This document shows, piece after piece, positions 11,830-22,550 of a stretch of 64,000 bases of DNA. Both the position numbers and the translations under genes were made by a program. Origin of the DNA: Echinococcus granulosus (lineage: Eukaryota; Platyhelminthes; Cestoda; Cyclophyllidea; Taeniidae); the NCBI RefSeq assembly GCF_000524195.1, contig NW_020170494.1, forward strand, positions 76,977-140,976, given 5' to 3'. Each line of letters starts with the position of its first letter. Positions within the stretch are counted from its first letter, which is position 1. Under the pieces are notes generated by a model. It worked only from the letters and a program-made list of their open reading frames with translations. It was not told the DNA's origin and ran no database searches.

Positions 11830-14584
11830 AGTCTCGATTAGGACTTTTAGATAACAAATCAGAAAGAAACAAATTGACGCTTTAAGTACATTTTTGACAA
11901 GTAAAGATGAGTAGCTCCGGTTAAAATAATTATACGGCGATAAAACGTGCTGCTTAAAAGTTGCATTTTAAGTGTGATGATGTCAAACGACTACGCAGCC
12001 ATTCGTACGTGGAAAAATACAGTGAACGGAACAATGATTGTCACCTCAAGCAGTGCCAAAGATTTCGATACTATTTGATCGACAATTTTAGAGAAGGCCC
12101 ATTGTAACTTCAGGTAAATTTCAGCTAATAGGCTAAAGTATGAAACAGGGTAACAATAAGCTTCGAAAAATAGTAAACGAAATCTCTAGAAAATTTAAAC
12201 ACTTTTGTCATACCATAAGTTTTGGGAAATCTCATGTTTTCGTTCTGCAAATATCAATGGAATCAATGACATCTTAGTGAAAATTACGAAATATATTAGG
12301 AATAAGGATTGATATTTCGGATAAAAAGTTCATCAATTACTGGTGTCTTCGCCTGCGGGCAATAAGAAGTATGTCCTCGTACAATGGCTGTTGGGAAGGC
12401 TTGAATACCCTTTGATGATCTAAAAGTTGACTAAGTGGACTGTATCATTTAAAATTTCTTCTTCAATCATGTGACTTATGTGAGATTGATGTAGGTAAGC
12501 ATTGCCAAAACTTTTACGCGATGAGGTTTTAAAAGTTGCAATGACCAAAATTTGCCATGTGAAACTGAAAGACGAATTTAGAAAAAAATGGAGCTAATAT
12601 TAAAGACTACTATTTTTAACGGATTTTTGCGTAAATACATTTGACTTAAGTAAATAAAGTTACCAAATGAATTGATGCAATATCTGGGACAACGTTTATG
12701 ATTTTTGAAAGGGTTCCGTGATCCAAAAGGATATTTTTGCAAGTATTGGTGCCAAAAAGGCAGACTGGTTGGTAATTTCTAGAGGCTGTAATAAAGTCAA
12801 CAATTGAAGTACTGGGGAGACCTCCCTTCACACAGCTCTGCATGCCGAAAGTAACTTCGAAGTGGCTAAGAGGATTTTAGATGTGAAGATTAGCGCACCT
12901 CAACCGATTCATGTAAATTTATAGGCCCCTTTTTTGCATCCAGCTCAATTCGACGCATACAACTTTCAAAAGCTGAGCAAAATAATGCAATATTCTGCAA
13001 TAATTTTTTTAAAATTGCTTTACTTTTAAAAGCAGATGGTCAAAGTTTAATGAATCAGGACGCCTCAAGAGTGTGGTTAGTTGTTCAGTAAAATTACCAA
13101 CCTACATACGATAGTTATTAAAATAAAGTATGCACTTTGTAAGTCTGCGAGAAAGAAACTTGATTTGCCCTAAAACCAAATAACCCGAGTTTAGATTATT
13201 CAAGGGCCTAGATAATGCAAGATAAGTACATAAAGTTGTCGGCATCACAGCACGCACGTGGAGAAGCTTTGAATGAGTGGCCACCTCTCAATTGTGTTTG
13301 AGGTCTGCAGCTCCTTAACATTTTTATCCATTTTAAGTGGGACAGCAATTTGATTACAGAGCAGCATGCACTTTTGTAAAAATCGTATCTTTAAAGCATC
13401 ATATTCATCAACATTGGCACTCTGAGATAATGGCTCAAAACGCTCGTTACTTCTTCATAATCAAACGCGTAAACCACCAAATCATTAAATTGCAAAAATG
13501 TTTTGATGTACAGGGAAATATTTTGGCTCAAACAGAAGCATTCTGCAGTATCCTGCTTCAAAATAAGAATAAAGTCTACAAGAAAATCACAACGAATTTA
13601 CTTGGTACCTTCGTCTTTTATTTCTGAGGGATGTAACAAACTTTCTTTGTAATCATATGTTCCTTTATTCTCGGAGAAAATGTAGTTCGCCATTTTCATG
13701 CAAAATGAATTAAATCGACTATCCATACCGACTATAATTAAAAGGGCGTCATTTTGAGACTTTAGAAGGAGTTTTCGGATTAAGGAAAGTCTCTCATAAC
13801 TAGGATATTAGAAATTACTGCTCCCAACCATAGAAAATGCCGATCCACTTCTGGCATCACAGACCCACGATAACAAAAACGTAATTCAAGAACGAATTAA
13901 TGCCCTATAGAAAATAAGGGCTGGTCAAACAAACAAGGACTATTAGAAGTTTAAATACGGTAGTATATTAGGCAGTTTTATTGGTTTCCCGAGAGTGAGA
14001 CCCTAATAATTTAGCAGTAAATGTGTATCAGTGGATGAGAGAAGCTAACGTATTAAAATTTGGGTAAAACTTACGTTGTTAGATCCCATTCTCGCAGGCC
14101 ATGGAAACTAGCGGACAAAGTCTAATGATTAGTGCAAAAATTTTATATATGTTTTACTGCTAAGCCCAAAGTGTTAGGTATTACCCCACCTTCGAATTAG
14201 ATAATATCCCAGTGTGCCGTGTTACTTAACAATTGCCTTTGTAATACAAACTGCCAATGAACACCCTGTGCAAACACTCACAATTCACACTTTTTAAAAA
14301 AAAACATTTTCAAGCTTTTCATATACTTATCCACTCTTTGAAGGAATGTGCAAAAACTTATTTGTGGCTGCTATCCGTGTCTAATTCTTACTCTGAAATG
14401 CTAGAACCAGATTAAATTAGGTTTAAATCTTAGCATGAATTAATATTTGTTCATTATAGTTTGGTACGCCTTTGTCTGAACGGGGGTTCTCTAAATCTAA
14501 TTTGAAACCGGTTAAACCAATTGGGGGCGTTGATCCTCCAATGTGTATTATACTTTAGTGTCGGCTCTTGCTCGCATTTACACA
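11830..14584. other. noncoding or unresolved 5' exons
   Basis: AT-rich sequence. A short coding-like stretch near 12000-12080 (minus) might be an upstream exon of the preceding membrane protein, but I could not phase it. Open frames at 12646-12843 and 13337-13627 lack support. Confidence 0.4.
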
Positions 14585-15997
14585 ATGGGGGACGATGAAT
14601 ACTACACTTTGGATGAAATAGTTTCGTCTGAAACCAGTGAAAGCGCTGTAGTTTATGGTGCGATTGAGGATGATGAGGAGAAATGTACCTTCCCAAAGGT
14701 TGGTTAACAACGAGTTTATGAAACACTTGTACAGGGTTACCTTAAAAGGCAGGCAGTTTTCGCGTGTAAAACCTGTTACGAATTAACTGGCAAAAGAGCA
14801 GGTGTATGCTACGAATGTTCTATGAATTGCCATGCAGCTCATGAAATCGTTGAGCTCTACACTAAGCGTCATTTTCGGTGTGATTGCGGGAATAGCAAGT
14901 TCAAAGGTGCCTCCGTGTGCAATCTCTGGGAGGTTTGTGGCTTACTTGTGCTATGAGCAGCTTCTAGGAGAAGGATGATGTGAATACTGAGAACAAGTAC
15001 GACCATAATTTTGATGGCGTCTTTTGCACCTGTTTGCGTCCATATCCTGATCCTGAGCTTGAGGGGAATACAGAAATGTACCAATGTTCAATTTGTGAAG
15101 ATTGGTTTCATTTGCAAGTATGGGTTTCACGATTTTTAATGCGCACTTCCAGCACCTAAATATGCCGCTAGACTTTCGACCCAACGATGATTTTGAAGAG
15201 CTGGTTTGCCTGAACTGTGTGAAGCGATTCCCATTACTTTGGCTCTTCTACTACTGTCAAATGCAACCGGAGAATGCAGACTGTTCGTTGCCTAAAAAGC
15301 CGAGGATTGATGACAGTGTTGACCAACTGAACACTTCCGCTAGTGTTAAAAGTACAGAGGCTTGTCGAATTCCCCACGTTTTATCCGTATGCGGTGTCAG
15401 AAAGTTGAATCCACCAACAGCGGACATGGGGAGGCTTACGGTTAATGGTTTTTCTTTCCCATCTCCTATATTCTGGTGCAATGATTGGCGCACGGATACA
15501 CTGTGTACCTGCGATTCCTGTAAGGTTGGTGGCAATCCTACTGTTACTAAGGTGCATCATCCCCTTTAGAAAATGCTTAAAAGTCTTGGTATCGGGTTCC
15601 TCTTGGATCCAGAGGACTCGGTTGTGCATTACATGGAAGTTGGCCGACAAAGGGTGGCACAACTTCAAGCGAGGCGTGAGAACTTGATTTCCGAGGCTCT
15701 TGCTGAATTACCACATCCGGCAGCGGTAGAAGTTGCTCGGGGTAGGAATTTACCTTCCCATCTCCCAGATGCCCCCCCTTAGCATATACGTTTTTCTTTT
15801 CGATTGACTAATTTGGAGAAAAAATTCACCTAGGTATCAGTCGATTCAGGGAGGCCCTCACCGACTTCTTGACCAAACCACGTGAAAAAAACGTAAGCTT
15901 TTCTCTCCCTTTTAGGTCTTAACCATTCGTTGAAATTTAGGTCGTCACCGAGGAAGAGGTTAAAGAGTTTTGCGAGGATCTGAAAAAGGATTTGTGA
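14585..15997 (+). CDS. UBR7: UBR7-type E3 ubiquitin ligase (N-recognin 7)
   Basis: Seven exons: 14585-14698, 14735-14932, 14968-15117, 15153-15524, 15570-15741, 15834-15892 and 15941-15997. They sum to 1122 nt (373 aa; the human protein is about 425 aa). Three introns are 35-36 nt. Order: a UBR-box zinc finger (GYLKRQAVFACKTCY, GVCYECSMNCHAAHE, then ELYTKRHFRCDCGNSKFKG), followed by an atypical PHD finger (FCTCLRPYPDPE, MYQCSICEDWFHLQ, LVCLNCVKRFPLLW). The family's C-terminal region follows (CNDWRTDTLCTCDSCK, DPEDSVVHYMEVGR, REALTDFLTKP, VVTEEEVKEF). UBR7 family members are E3 ligases with a UBR box and a PHD finger; a histone H2B ubiquitination role is reported in mammals. The stop lies 78 bp from the convergent NOP2 stop. 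Confidence 0.93.
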
Positions 15998-16013
15998 TAC
16001 ATAGTGACGCACT

Positions 16014-16019
16014 TTTATT
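16014..16019 (-). terminator. poly(A) signal AATAAA for NOP2
   Basis: AATAAA on the minus strand, 57 nt past the NOP2 stop. It lies only 17 nt beyond the UBR7 stop on the opposite strand, so the NOP2 3' UTR probably overlaps the end of UBR7. Confidence 0.5.
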
Positions 16020-16075
16020 TGTTTTAAATGTGCGCATGTATTGACTGTACAATTCACAGACGTCTCCTCTCATTT

Positions 16076-18015
16076 TTACTCCAGCCGCTTCAGTTTTGCT
16101 ACAAAGAAGCCGTCCACATTATGTTTGTGTGGATAGAAGCGTCGTGCCCGATTCATCTTCGGTGAAAAGTGTAGTCCCTTAAAACTGCAATAAAGTTTTA
16201 TCAAAGACATCACGTCCGGGTTGTTCCTTACCTTGTGAAACCCTTTTCCCCGAACAAATTGGTTTCCTCCAACTGAACTTTCCTCTTACGGAGGGCATAG
16301 TCAATCACCCCTTCGTTTTCGTTTACCTAGGGAGAAGGTGTTTGACCAAGAATAAATTTGGAAATCACCAAACAAGCGCTATGGCTACTCTCATTTTACT
16401 TCTGCGGTTCAAGTGACTATTGAAAAATAGGTAGCTACCAATTGAATAGCGTTAGGAAATTGGATAAATATGTCTTTTTTGTTAACAATGGATAGGAGAA
16501 CGGGAACATACGGTGATGGAACAAGTTGAGTAAACGATGTAGCCACCGGTTTTGCAGCAATCAATCGCTGCAATGATCAATTGTTTCTGCAGCATCACGC
16601 ACTGCTTGATATCTTCATCACTCCTATGGGTCTTCACAGAGGGATCTTTCGCAATAACCCCGGTGCCGGAGCAAGGCGCATCAAGGAGAACACGATCGAA
16701 GCCAGACATAACATTGTGGAACTTTCGTCCATCCTCCACACAAACCACCGTATTAACCACACCCATACGATGGCAGTTACCAAGGAGGGCCTTGGCTCTT
16801 TCCGCATTCACGTCGTTAGCAAAAATGGAGCCCGTATTCTTCATTAGCTGAGCTGGAATGGGAATGGAAGTAAAGAATACATCAGAACGTGAAGGTGGAA
16901 TTTTTAGGAATCGCTAACTTACCAATGTAAGTAGTCTTCCCACCTGGTGCCGCACACATGTCGAGTATTCGCTCACCCGGTTTGGGTGCCAGTGCCATAA
17001 CCGGTAACATAGAACAAGCACCCTGGAGAATGTAATGGCCAGCAAGATACTCCGGTGTGGCACCGAGAGGAACTTGGGAAGAGTAAACTACAAGCCCAAC
17101 TTTACTCCACGGTTCTAAAGGGTCTAGGTTGACACCGCGATTAATTAAGGCCTAAAAATGCCATGAGAAAAGGCAGTCAGACCTGAGCTAGGTCTCGCCG
17201 TCGCGTTTTTAAAGTATTGGTTCGAATAGTAACAGGACGATCAGTTTCGTTGGCCTCTACCACTTCGAGTATCTAAAGTGGCATTAATGTTTACACTAAG
17301 TACCTACCTCTTTGGGAAACAGATCGTAAAGTATGTTTATCATCAAGCGACTGTACGAATAACGCTGGCATAGGTCGTTCAGAAGTGAATCGACACAAGC
17401 TTTACGCGTTAAGCCAGGGGGAGCACGAGTTTTAAAGTCACCAAGAATAAGTAAGGAATCTCTGATGCGTTGGTTCAGTAACGTCATGTCATAAGTTGGG
17501 GCGGATGGTAGATCAGAGACCCCAATGTTTGTGGCAACGTCTTCAGGCTCCGAATAATTTCCATTACTAGGTTTCTCCACGATCTCAAAACCATCCTCCC
17601 CCATGGGGGTAGGGTCTTCTTTATCGACTTCTTCATCACTGAGAAAGCCCTTGACTTTCCCACTAGAGTCTACAAAATCGTCAATCTCTTCCAGTAATTC
17701 ATCAGGATGAAATAATGACTTATTTCCACCCAAATTTTTCTCCGACTTGTGATTCTACAGAGGTAGACCGCAAAAGTGAATTACCTCGGGAGGTTTTAGT
17801 ACGGAGTCTTTGCTAGAAAGAAGCCTCTTCTTCAACCTAGCAAATTAAGATAATGAAAGCACTTTGCTACCTTTTCTTCTGACGACTCCCGAGGGTAGCT
17901 AAAGCGTTGAGGTATATATTCTTGTCTTACCTTTTGTCTTTCTTTCAAGAAAATTAAACTGCGGATCAGACTGGTGCTTTGGCTTTTTAGACCTCTTCTT
18001 CGCAGCAGACATCAT
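16076..18015 (-). CDS. NOP2: NOP2/NSUN1 rRNA cytosine-C5 methyltransferase
   Basis: Nine minus-strand exons: 18015-17931, 17898-17871, 17836-17785, 17754-17308, 17272-17183, 17151-16923, 16852-16512, 16326-16232 and 16184-16076. They close to 1476 nt (491 aa, shorter than human because the N-terminus is reduced). The basic N-terminus suggests nucleolar targeting; an acidic region follows. The catalytic RsmB/NOP core is clear: [37 protein letters not shown]-binding [18 protein letters not shown], motif [16 protein letters not shown] and motif VI STCSIT. The two Cys residues of motifs IV and VI are the catalytic pair of this family. The tail [20 protein letters not shown] is typical. Known role: m5C in large-subunit rRNA and 60S biogenesis. 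It diverges from ILKAP over 1.2 kb. Confidence 0.95.
16189..16194 (+). terminator. poly(A) signal AATAAA, candidate for UBR7
   Basis: First good AATAAA on the plus strand after the UBR7 stop (15997). It lies within the last NOP2 intron, implying a UBR7 3' UTR antisense to the terminal NOP2 exon. Confidence 0.4.
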
Positions 18016-19247
18016 GCCGTATCACATCAAAATGGGCCGCTGGTACTTGACCTAGAAATTAAATAAGCTCTAACAATTTAACAAACTGCACACATTCGTG
18101 TGTGCTTAATTTAGCACCAATAATAATACCTCAAACCTGTTGGATACTATTGGCCCATTTCTTTTGCTGTCAAGCGATGGCAAAGAAATGTAGATTATTT
18201 GTTGAATTGGCAGCTTCCCCTACAATCCTACGTTACGTGTGCTTAGCAAATGACCTAAGGAAATGCTGCATGAGAAAAGTATACATTGGCATCACATAGC
18301 AAGTGATTTTCGGCGGAATATATGTTAACAGCAAATTCAAAAACTTGGTGTCAGTGACCATTCACTAAACCTGCTGCTTCTTTTGATTTGAACAGTAGAG
18401 CAATCGTCAGCTTTGTCCCCTTCATAAACAGACGCTTAAGCAGGGACTTCCTTAACTATATGTTTACGCATTCTTGTCTCATCTAGCAATAGAGTCTCGT
18501 AGATCATCCATACGACCTAGCAGTGAGGCACAAGTTCTCTTGTTGTGATATTGTTCGTGATTTAGTACTGATGCGTTTCACTCTACCGTCTTTTTTTCCT
18601 GCAATGTTATTTGTTACTTGAATATTTATGCATTAGAATACTTCTTTAATGACTGGCCAATCGCACTTACGCAGCAAGTAAGCGTGTGTGCATCTGGGAC
18701 TATAATGGCTTTCTAGTTTTCATTCCTCTTAATAGAGCAGATTCTGGTTAGTTTAGGAACTTTTTATTCGCTTAAAGCATCCAGCTCTTTTATAAACATC
18801 AGCTTGATAGTGGTGGGAGGTTGATAACTACTGTTCTGTGGCTCTGGTACAGTTCAGATTTGTAAAGTATCTGATCGGCAGTGCATGAGTGCCTTTTAAA
18901 GTGGAATCACTGTTTGTAGTTTTGATGCACTATGGTATGCGCATAAGCAGTAACCCCCTTATTAGTTCATTCGCAATTCGGCTGTGTTACCTATCTCACA
19001 GTTCCGCTTTTCAGCTTCCGATCCGGGGTAATCATTATTTTGAAAGTTGTACCACTTCATCCTACACCAATGCATTTGCAGTTTTCAACTTTGTTTATGA
19101 TTGTGGGTATATTTGCTGTCAAGGCATCCTCGATTTACCCATTTTTTGAACGTCACAATCGTTGGTAGCTTTTTAAACCTTACAGTGGTTCTTTGTTCAA
19201 GTTCCATGCACATATCAAATAAGCCTTGGCGACTTTTAGTTTTAGCA
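18016..19247. other. divergent intergenic region between NOP2 and ILKAP
   Basis: About 1.2 kb between two start codons that point away from each other; both promoters should lie here. No TATA box or other element stands out, as expected for housekeeping genes. Short open frames are not supported. Confidence 0.5.
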
Positions 19248-22005
19248 ATGGGCCTCTTTGATGACTTACCGGAACCCGTTGCAGAATGCAAGTTTGCATG
19301 CTGTTTAAACTTATTACCATCCTCTAGTTAAGTCTTTAAAAAGACGCATTGACGACGAAGGTAACAACGGAGGCTGTTCCGCGGGTAAAAAGTCACTGAT
19401 CGGTAGTTTCTCATTCTCATCTTCCCATTCACTTCGCTCTTTAAAGAACTTATCGATCTCCTTGTGGGCACGGCCGCAGAGAAAGGTGAACGAGATGAAA
19501 TGCAGGATGAGCATTTAAGCATTCCTGACTTTGGCGATAAGGTAGCCGCTGGCGCCTATTCAGGTGAAGCGTATGCACTCTTTCCTTTTCACTTCCATTG
19601 ACCATTTGTAATAAAATCTGCACACACACCCACCGTGACCCTTAATTTTGGTTCTATAGGCAGCGAATCGGTCTCTTCGGAATTTTTGATGGTCATGGTG
19701 GTGCTCGGGCTGCTCAATTTGCAAAACAACGGATCACAGAGCAACTGAGTACCAAATTCCCATCAGGTATGCTATTCTACTGAACTCACCTCTTTCTTCC
19801 TTCAGGTGGTCTGTCTCAAATCGAAAAAGACATAAAACGCATTACGATTGACATTTACAAGAAAACCGATGAGGAATTTTTAAAGGAGGCTTCGCGACAG
19901 TAAGCATTTGGACATTCAGTCCGTTACTTCACTTTTTAACAGAAGACCGCACTGGAAGGACGGTTCCACAGCCACCACTGTTTTGTTGGTGAATAACACT
20001 CTTTACATTGCGAACATTGGCGACTCTGCTGTGAGTTATTTTTTGTGCTGAATTGTTGAAGAAATTTCAAAATATCTAGGTAAACTTAGCTATCAATCGT
20101 AACATTCATTGGAACCACTGTCTTGCCGTTGTTCAGGTTTGGAATGCTTGTGGTAAGAGAAAATTGGTGGCTAATTTTCGTCCTTTTTGAAGGCTGTTAT
20201 GGCACGTCGTCGGGAGGCGGAGGGTGGTGGCAAAACGGCCTTGGAGTCACTAGCGGGTCTCCGACTGACTCGTGATCACACGCCTCTCGACCCCGGCGAA
20301 CGGGAGCGCCTCACCCGCATCTCAAACATTCGTATCATCGATGGTCGCGTGAATGGTCAATTAGAGGTCAGTCGATCTTTTGGGGACTACCAGTTCAAGC
20401 GACATGGTGTCTCGTGCCTTCCTGATGTGAAGAAATACGAACTGGTCGGTGGACGCGACAGGTGCATCTCTAACCTTTACTTTCACGATTGTAGCCGCGT
20501 TTTAGTGACTAAGACATTCCTAAAGACGTTATGCGGCATACCGGTTTGGAAGCAGATTTCTTATCTGCTCTTAGAAGGACTGTGAGAATATTGGCGTAGA
20601 TGAAAACTTTATGTTGCGATTTCTCGTAGCCTACTTTCATTGTGTATAAGGTACTTTTCATTTAGTGTATAGATCTTTATCTGTGTACCCGAGGTGTGTT
20701 AGATCTTTAGTGAAGCCTGTTTCTTAGAGGTGAAGTCAAAGGTACCAACAACGGTACTACTTTTCTGATAAAACAGGCTCCAGAATTCATTGCCTTGTAT
20801 ACAGATATGGACAATTATGTAGTCAGTTTTTTTGGAATTGTTGCTGTCTTCCCGACAGCCAAATGTGGCTATCCACTGCTTGACAATCAATCAGACTGAC
20901 TTTTCTGAATGAGTATGTGGCTCTTCGGTTTATTTACATGCGCATTCCTCATCTCTGGTCCTTCTGCTATCGTTATAAAATACTCTAGGGTCCTTCACAC
21001 ACCCTAGAAGTGGACAGCTTCATCTTATTTACTATCTTCTTCCCTCAATGAAAATATCCGATTTTACGTTTTGACTGATTCTTGTGCCTTACTTTGTCAA
21101 GGTGCAAGAGTCTATGCACTTTATATAGAAGCATGATTTAGTTTGTAATATAAATTCTATTCTTTCAATTAAGTATTACCAGGGAACGTTGTAATTGAAT
21201 TGCTGTCGTGTACCCACCACTTGCTTCTGCACAACAGAAGATACGACCTTACTACCATTTGATTTCATGGCTTTATCCTACTATTTGTGCGATCTTTTCA
21301 GGTTTATGCTAATCGCATGCGATGGATTGTGGAAGTGCTTTTCCCCCCAGGAGGCTGTTGAAAAAACGTATCAACTGATATCCGTGAATCCAGTTCTGAA
21401 AAGATTTGCTTCGGGAGAGGTAAGCTAGCTTAACTGTACTAGCTCTGACTTTGACTCCTTGCCATTCATTATTATCTAGGGAGTCTCTTAGACGAAGTGT
21501 TTTTGCAAAGCGTCGCAAATCCAGTCACTCACGGAAATTGACTAGCTGCCATTCTCTGAACGTAACTTCTTATCAAATTTCACTTCATTGAGCAGTAGTC
21601 CACCCTAGTTGCATTCTGCCGCGTGATTGTGGTTGTTCTTTGGACCATCTGTGAATTCGTTATTACAGAATTACCTCCGACGCTGTGCTCCACTGTCATT
21701 TCTGTGGATCTTTTGTGTTGTACAGGCGAATACTTTCTTCGATGGGTTAATTGGCTCCATCTTTTTCATTCTTAAAATGTGCATTTAATCTCTAGGGTAC
21801 TTTGACAGAAGCCAAGGACATTCAAGCGGCTCAGAGGGCCTTGAATGCAATCTGCTCGGAGCTGGTGCGGGAGGCAGTTCTTCAAAGGCTCTCGGGGGAT
21901 AATGTGACCTGCATTATCCTGCTCTTTTCTCATCATACGGCCTCAAAGTCGGTCTCGTCTAAGGAATCTGGTAGGGACGATAAATCCCCCAAATCGATGA
22001 AATAA
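19248..22005 (+). CDS. ILKAP: ILKAP-type PP2C serine/threonine phosphatase
   Basis: Nine exons: 19248-19287, 19328-19402, 19447-19570, 19660-19766, 19806-19899, 19943-20030, 20193-20461, 21302-21419 and 21796-22005. They close to 1125 nt (374 aa; human about 392). The start [13 protein letters not shown] matches the ILKAP N-terminus. PP2C metal-binding motifs are present: [31 protein letters not shown] and SGDNVTCII. Also seen are [13 protein letters not shown] and [19 protein letters not shown]. The usual GDSR motif reads GDSA. Intron 1 (40 nt) uses a GC donor (GCAAGT). The last large intron is 840 nt. A Ser/Lys-rich tail follows the domain. The family enzyme is a Mg/Mn-dependent phosphatase acting on integrin-linked-kinase signalling; that role is inferred from orthology. 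Confidence 0.93.
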
Positions 22006-22550
22006 TCTCGCTGGTGCATCGTTCTTATTGCTAAAATGTCCTATTTGTAATAATGTCAAATAGACGGTGGCTCCGACAGTAAATTCTTATTTTCTTGAGG
22101 TGCTTTGTTATTTTGAGTAGACTGGAAAAAGTAAAGGTGGATTGTTAAGTTGCTGATCTCACGCTGGGCTTACGGTACCTGTTGTGTGTAGTCCTCGTAG
22201 TTACAGATGATTAGCATGACATCCATAACGTGCTGACGGACCATTAAACAGGGGGATAGGGGGAGTTTGACCTTTTCTGCGTTGGTAGATTGCATTTGCG
22301 TGCTGCCACTGCTTTCTACTCGCCAGCATCATCAGGTAAGGAAAACAAAATCGGACAAGGGCGGGGGGGGGTGGCGGTAGCCCTTATAACCGAACTTGCG
22401 TGCACATCCCATGCGTGCTGCAAATGCATCCATTACTTCTACTGCTGTTACCACCGTGCCTGCGATTGGTTCCTACTAATTGATATTCATTGTTTTTTAT
22501 AATAGGGCGTTTCTTAGTAATATTAGCATTTTTCATCTGATTCCGGTTTG
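22006..22550. other. intergenic, upstream region of the CCN-like gene
   Basis: Contains the 3' flank of ILKAP and the presumed promoter of the CCN-like gene. A GC-rich, G-run segment occurs near 22360. No other element is recognised. Confidence 0.4.

Noticed and set aside
15102..15569. Plus-strand single-frame gene reading through UBR7 exons 3-5
   Set aside because: The frame retains a 35-nt intron (15118-15152) and runs into another; removing them restores the conserved PHD region.
20187..20585. Independent small PP2C protein
   Set aside because: It is ILKAP exon 7 extended into the following intron; flanking exons complete the phosphatase in phase.
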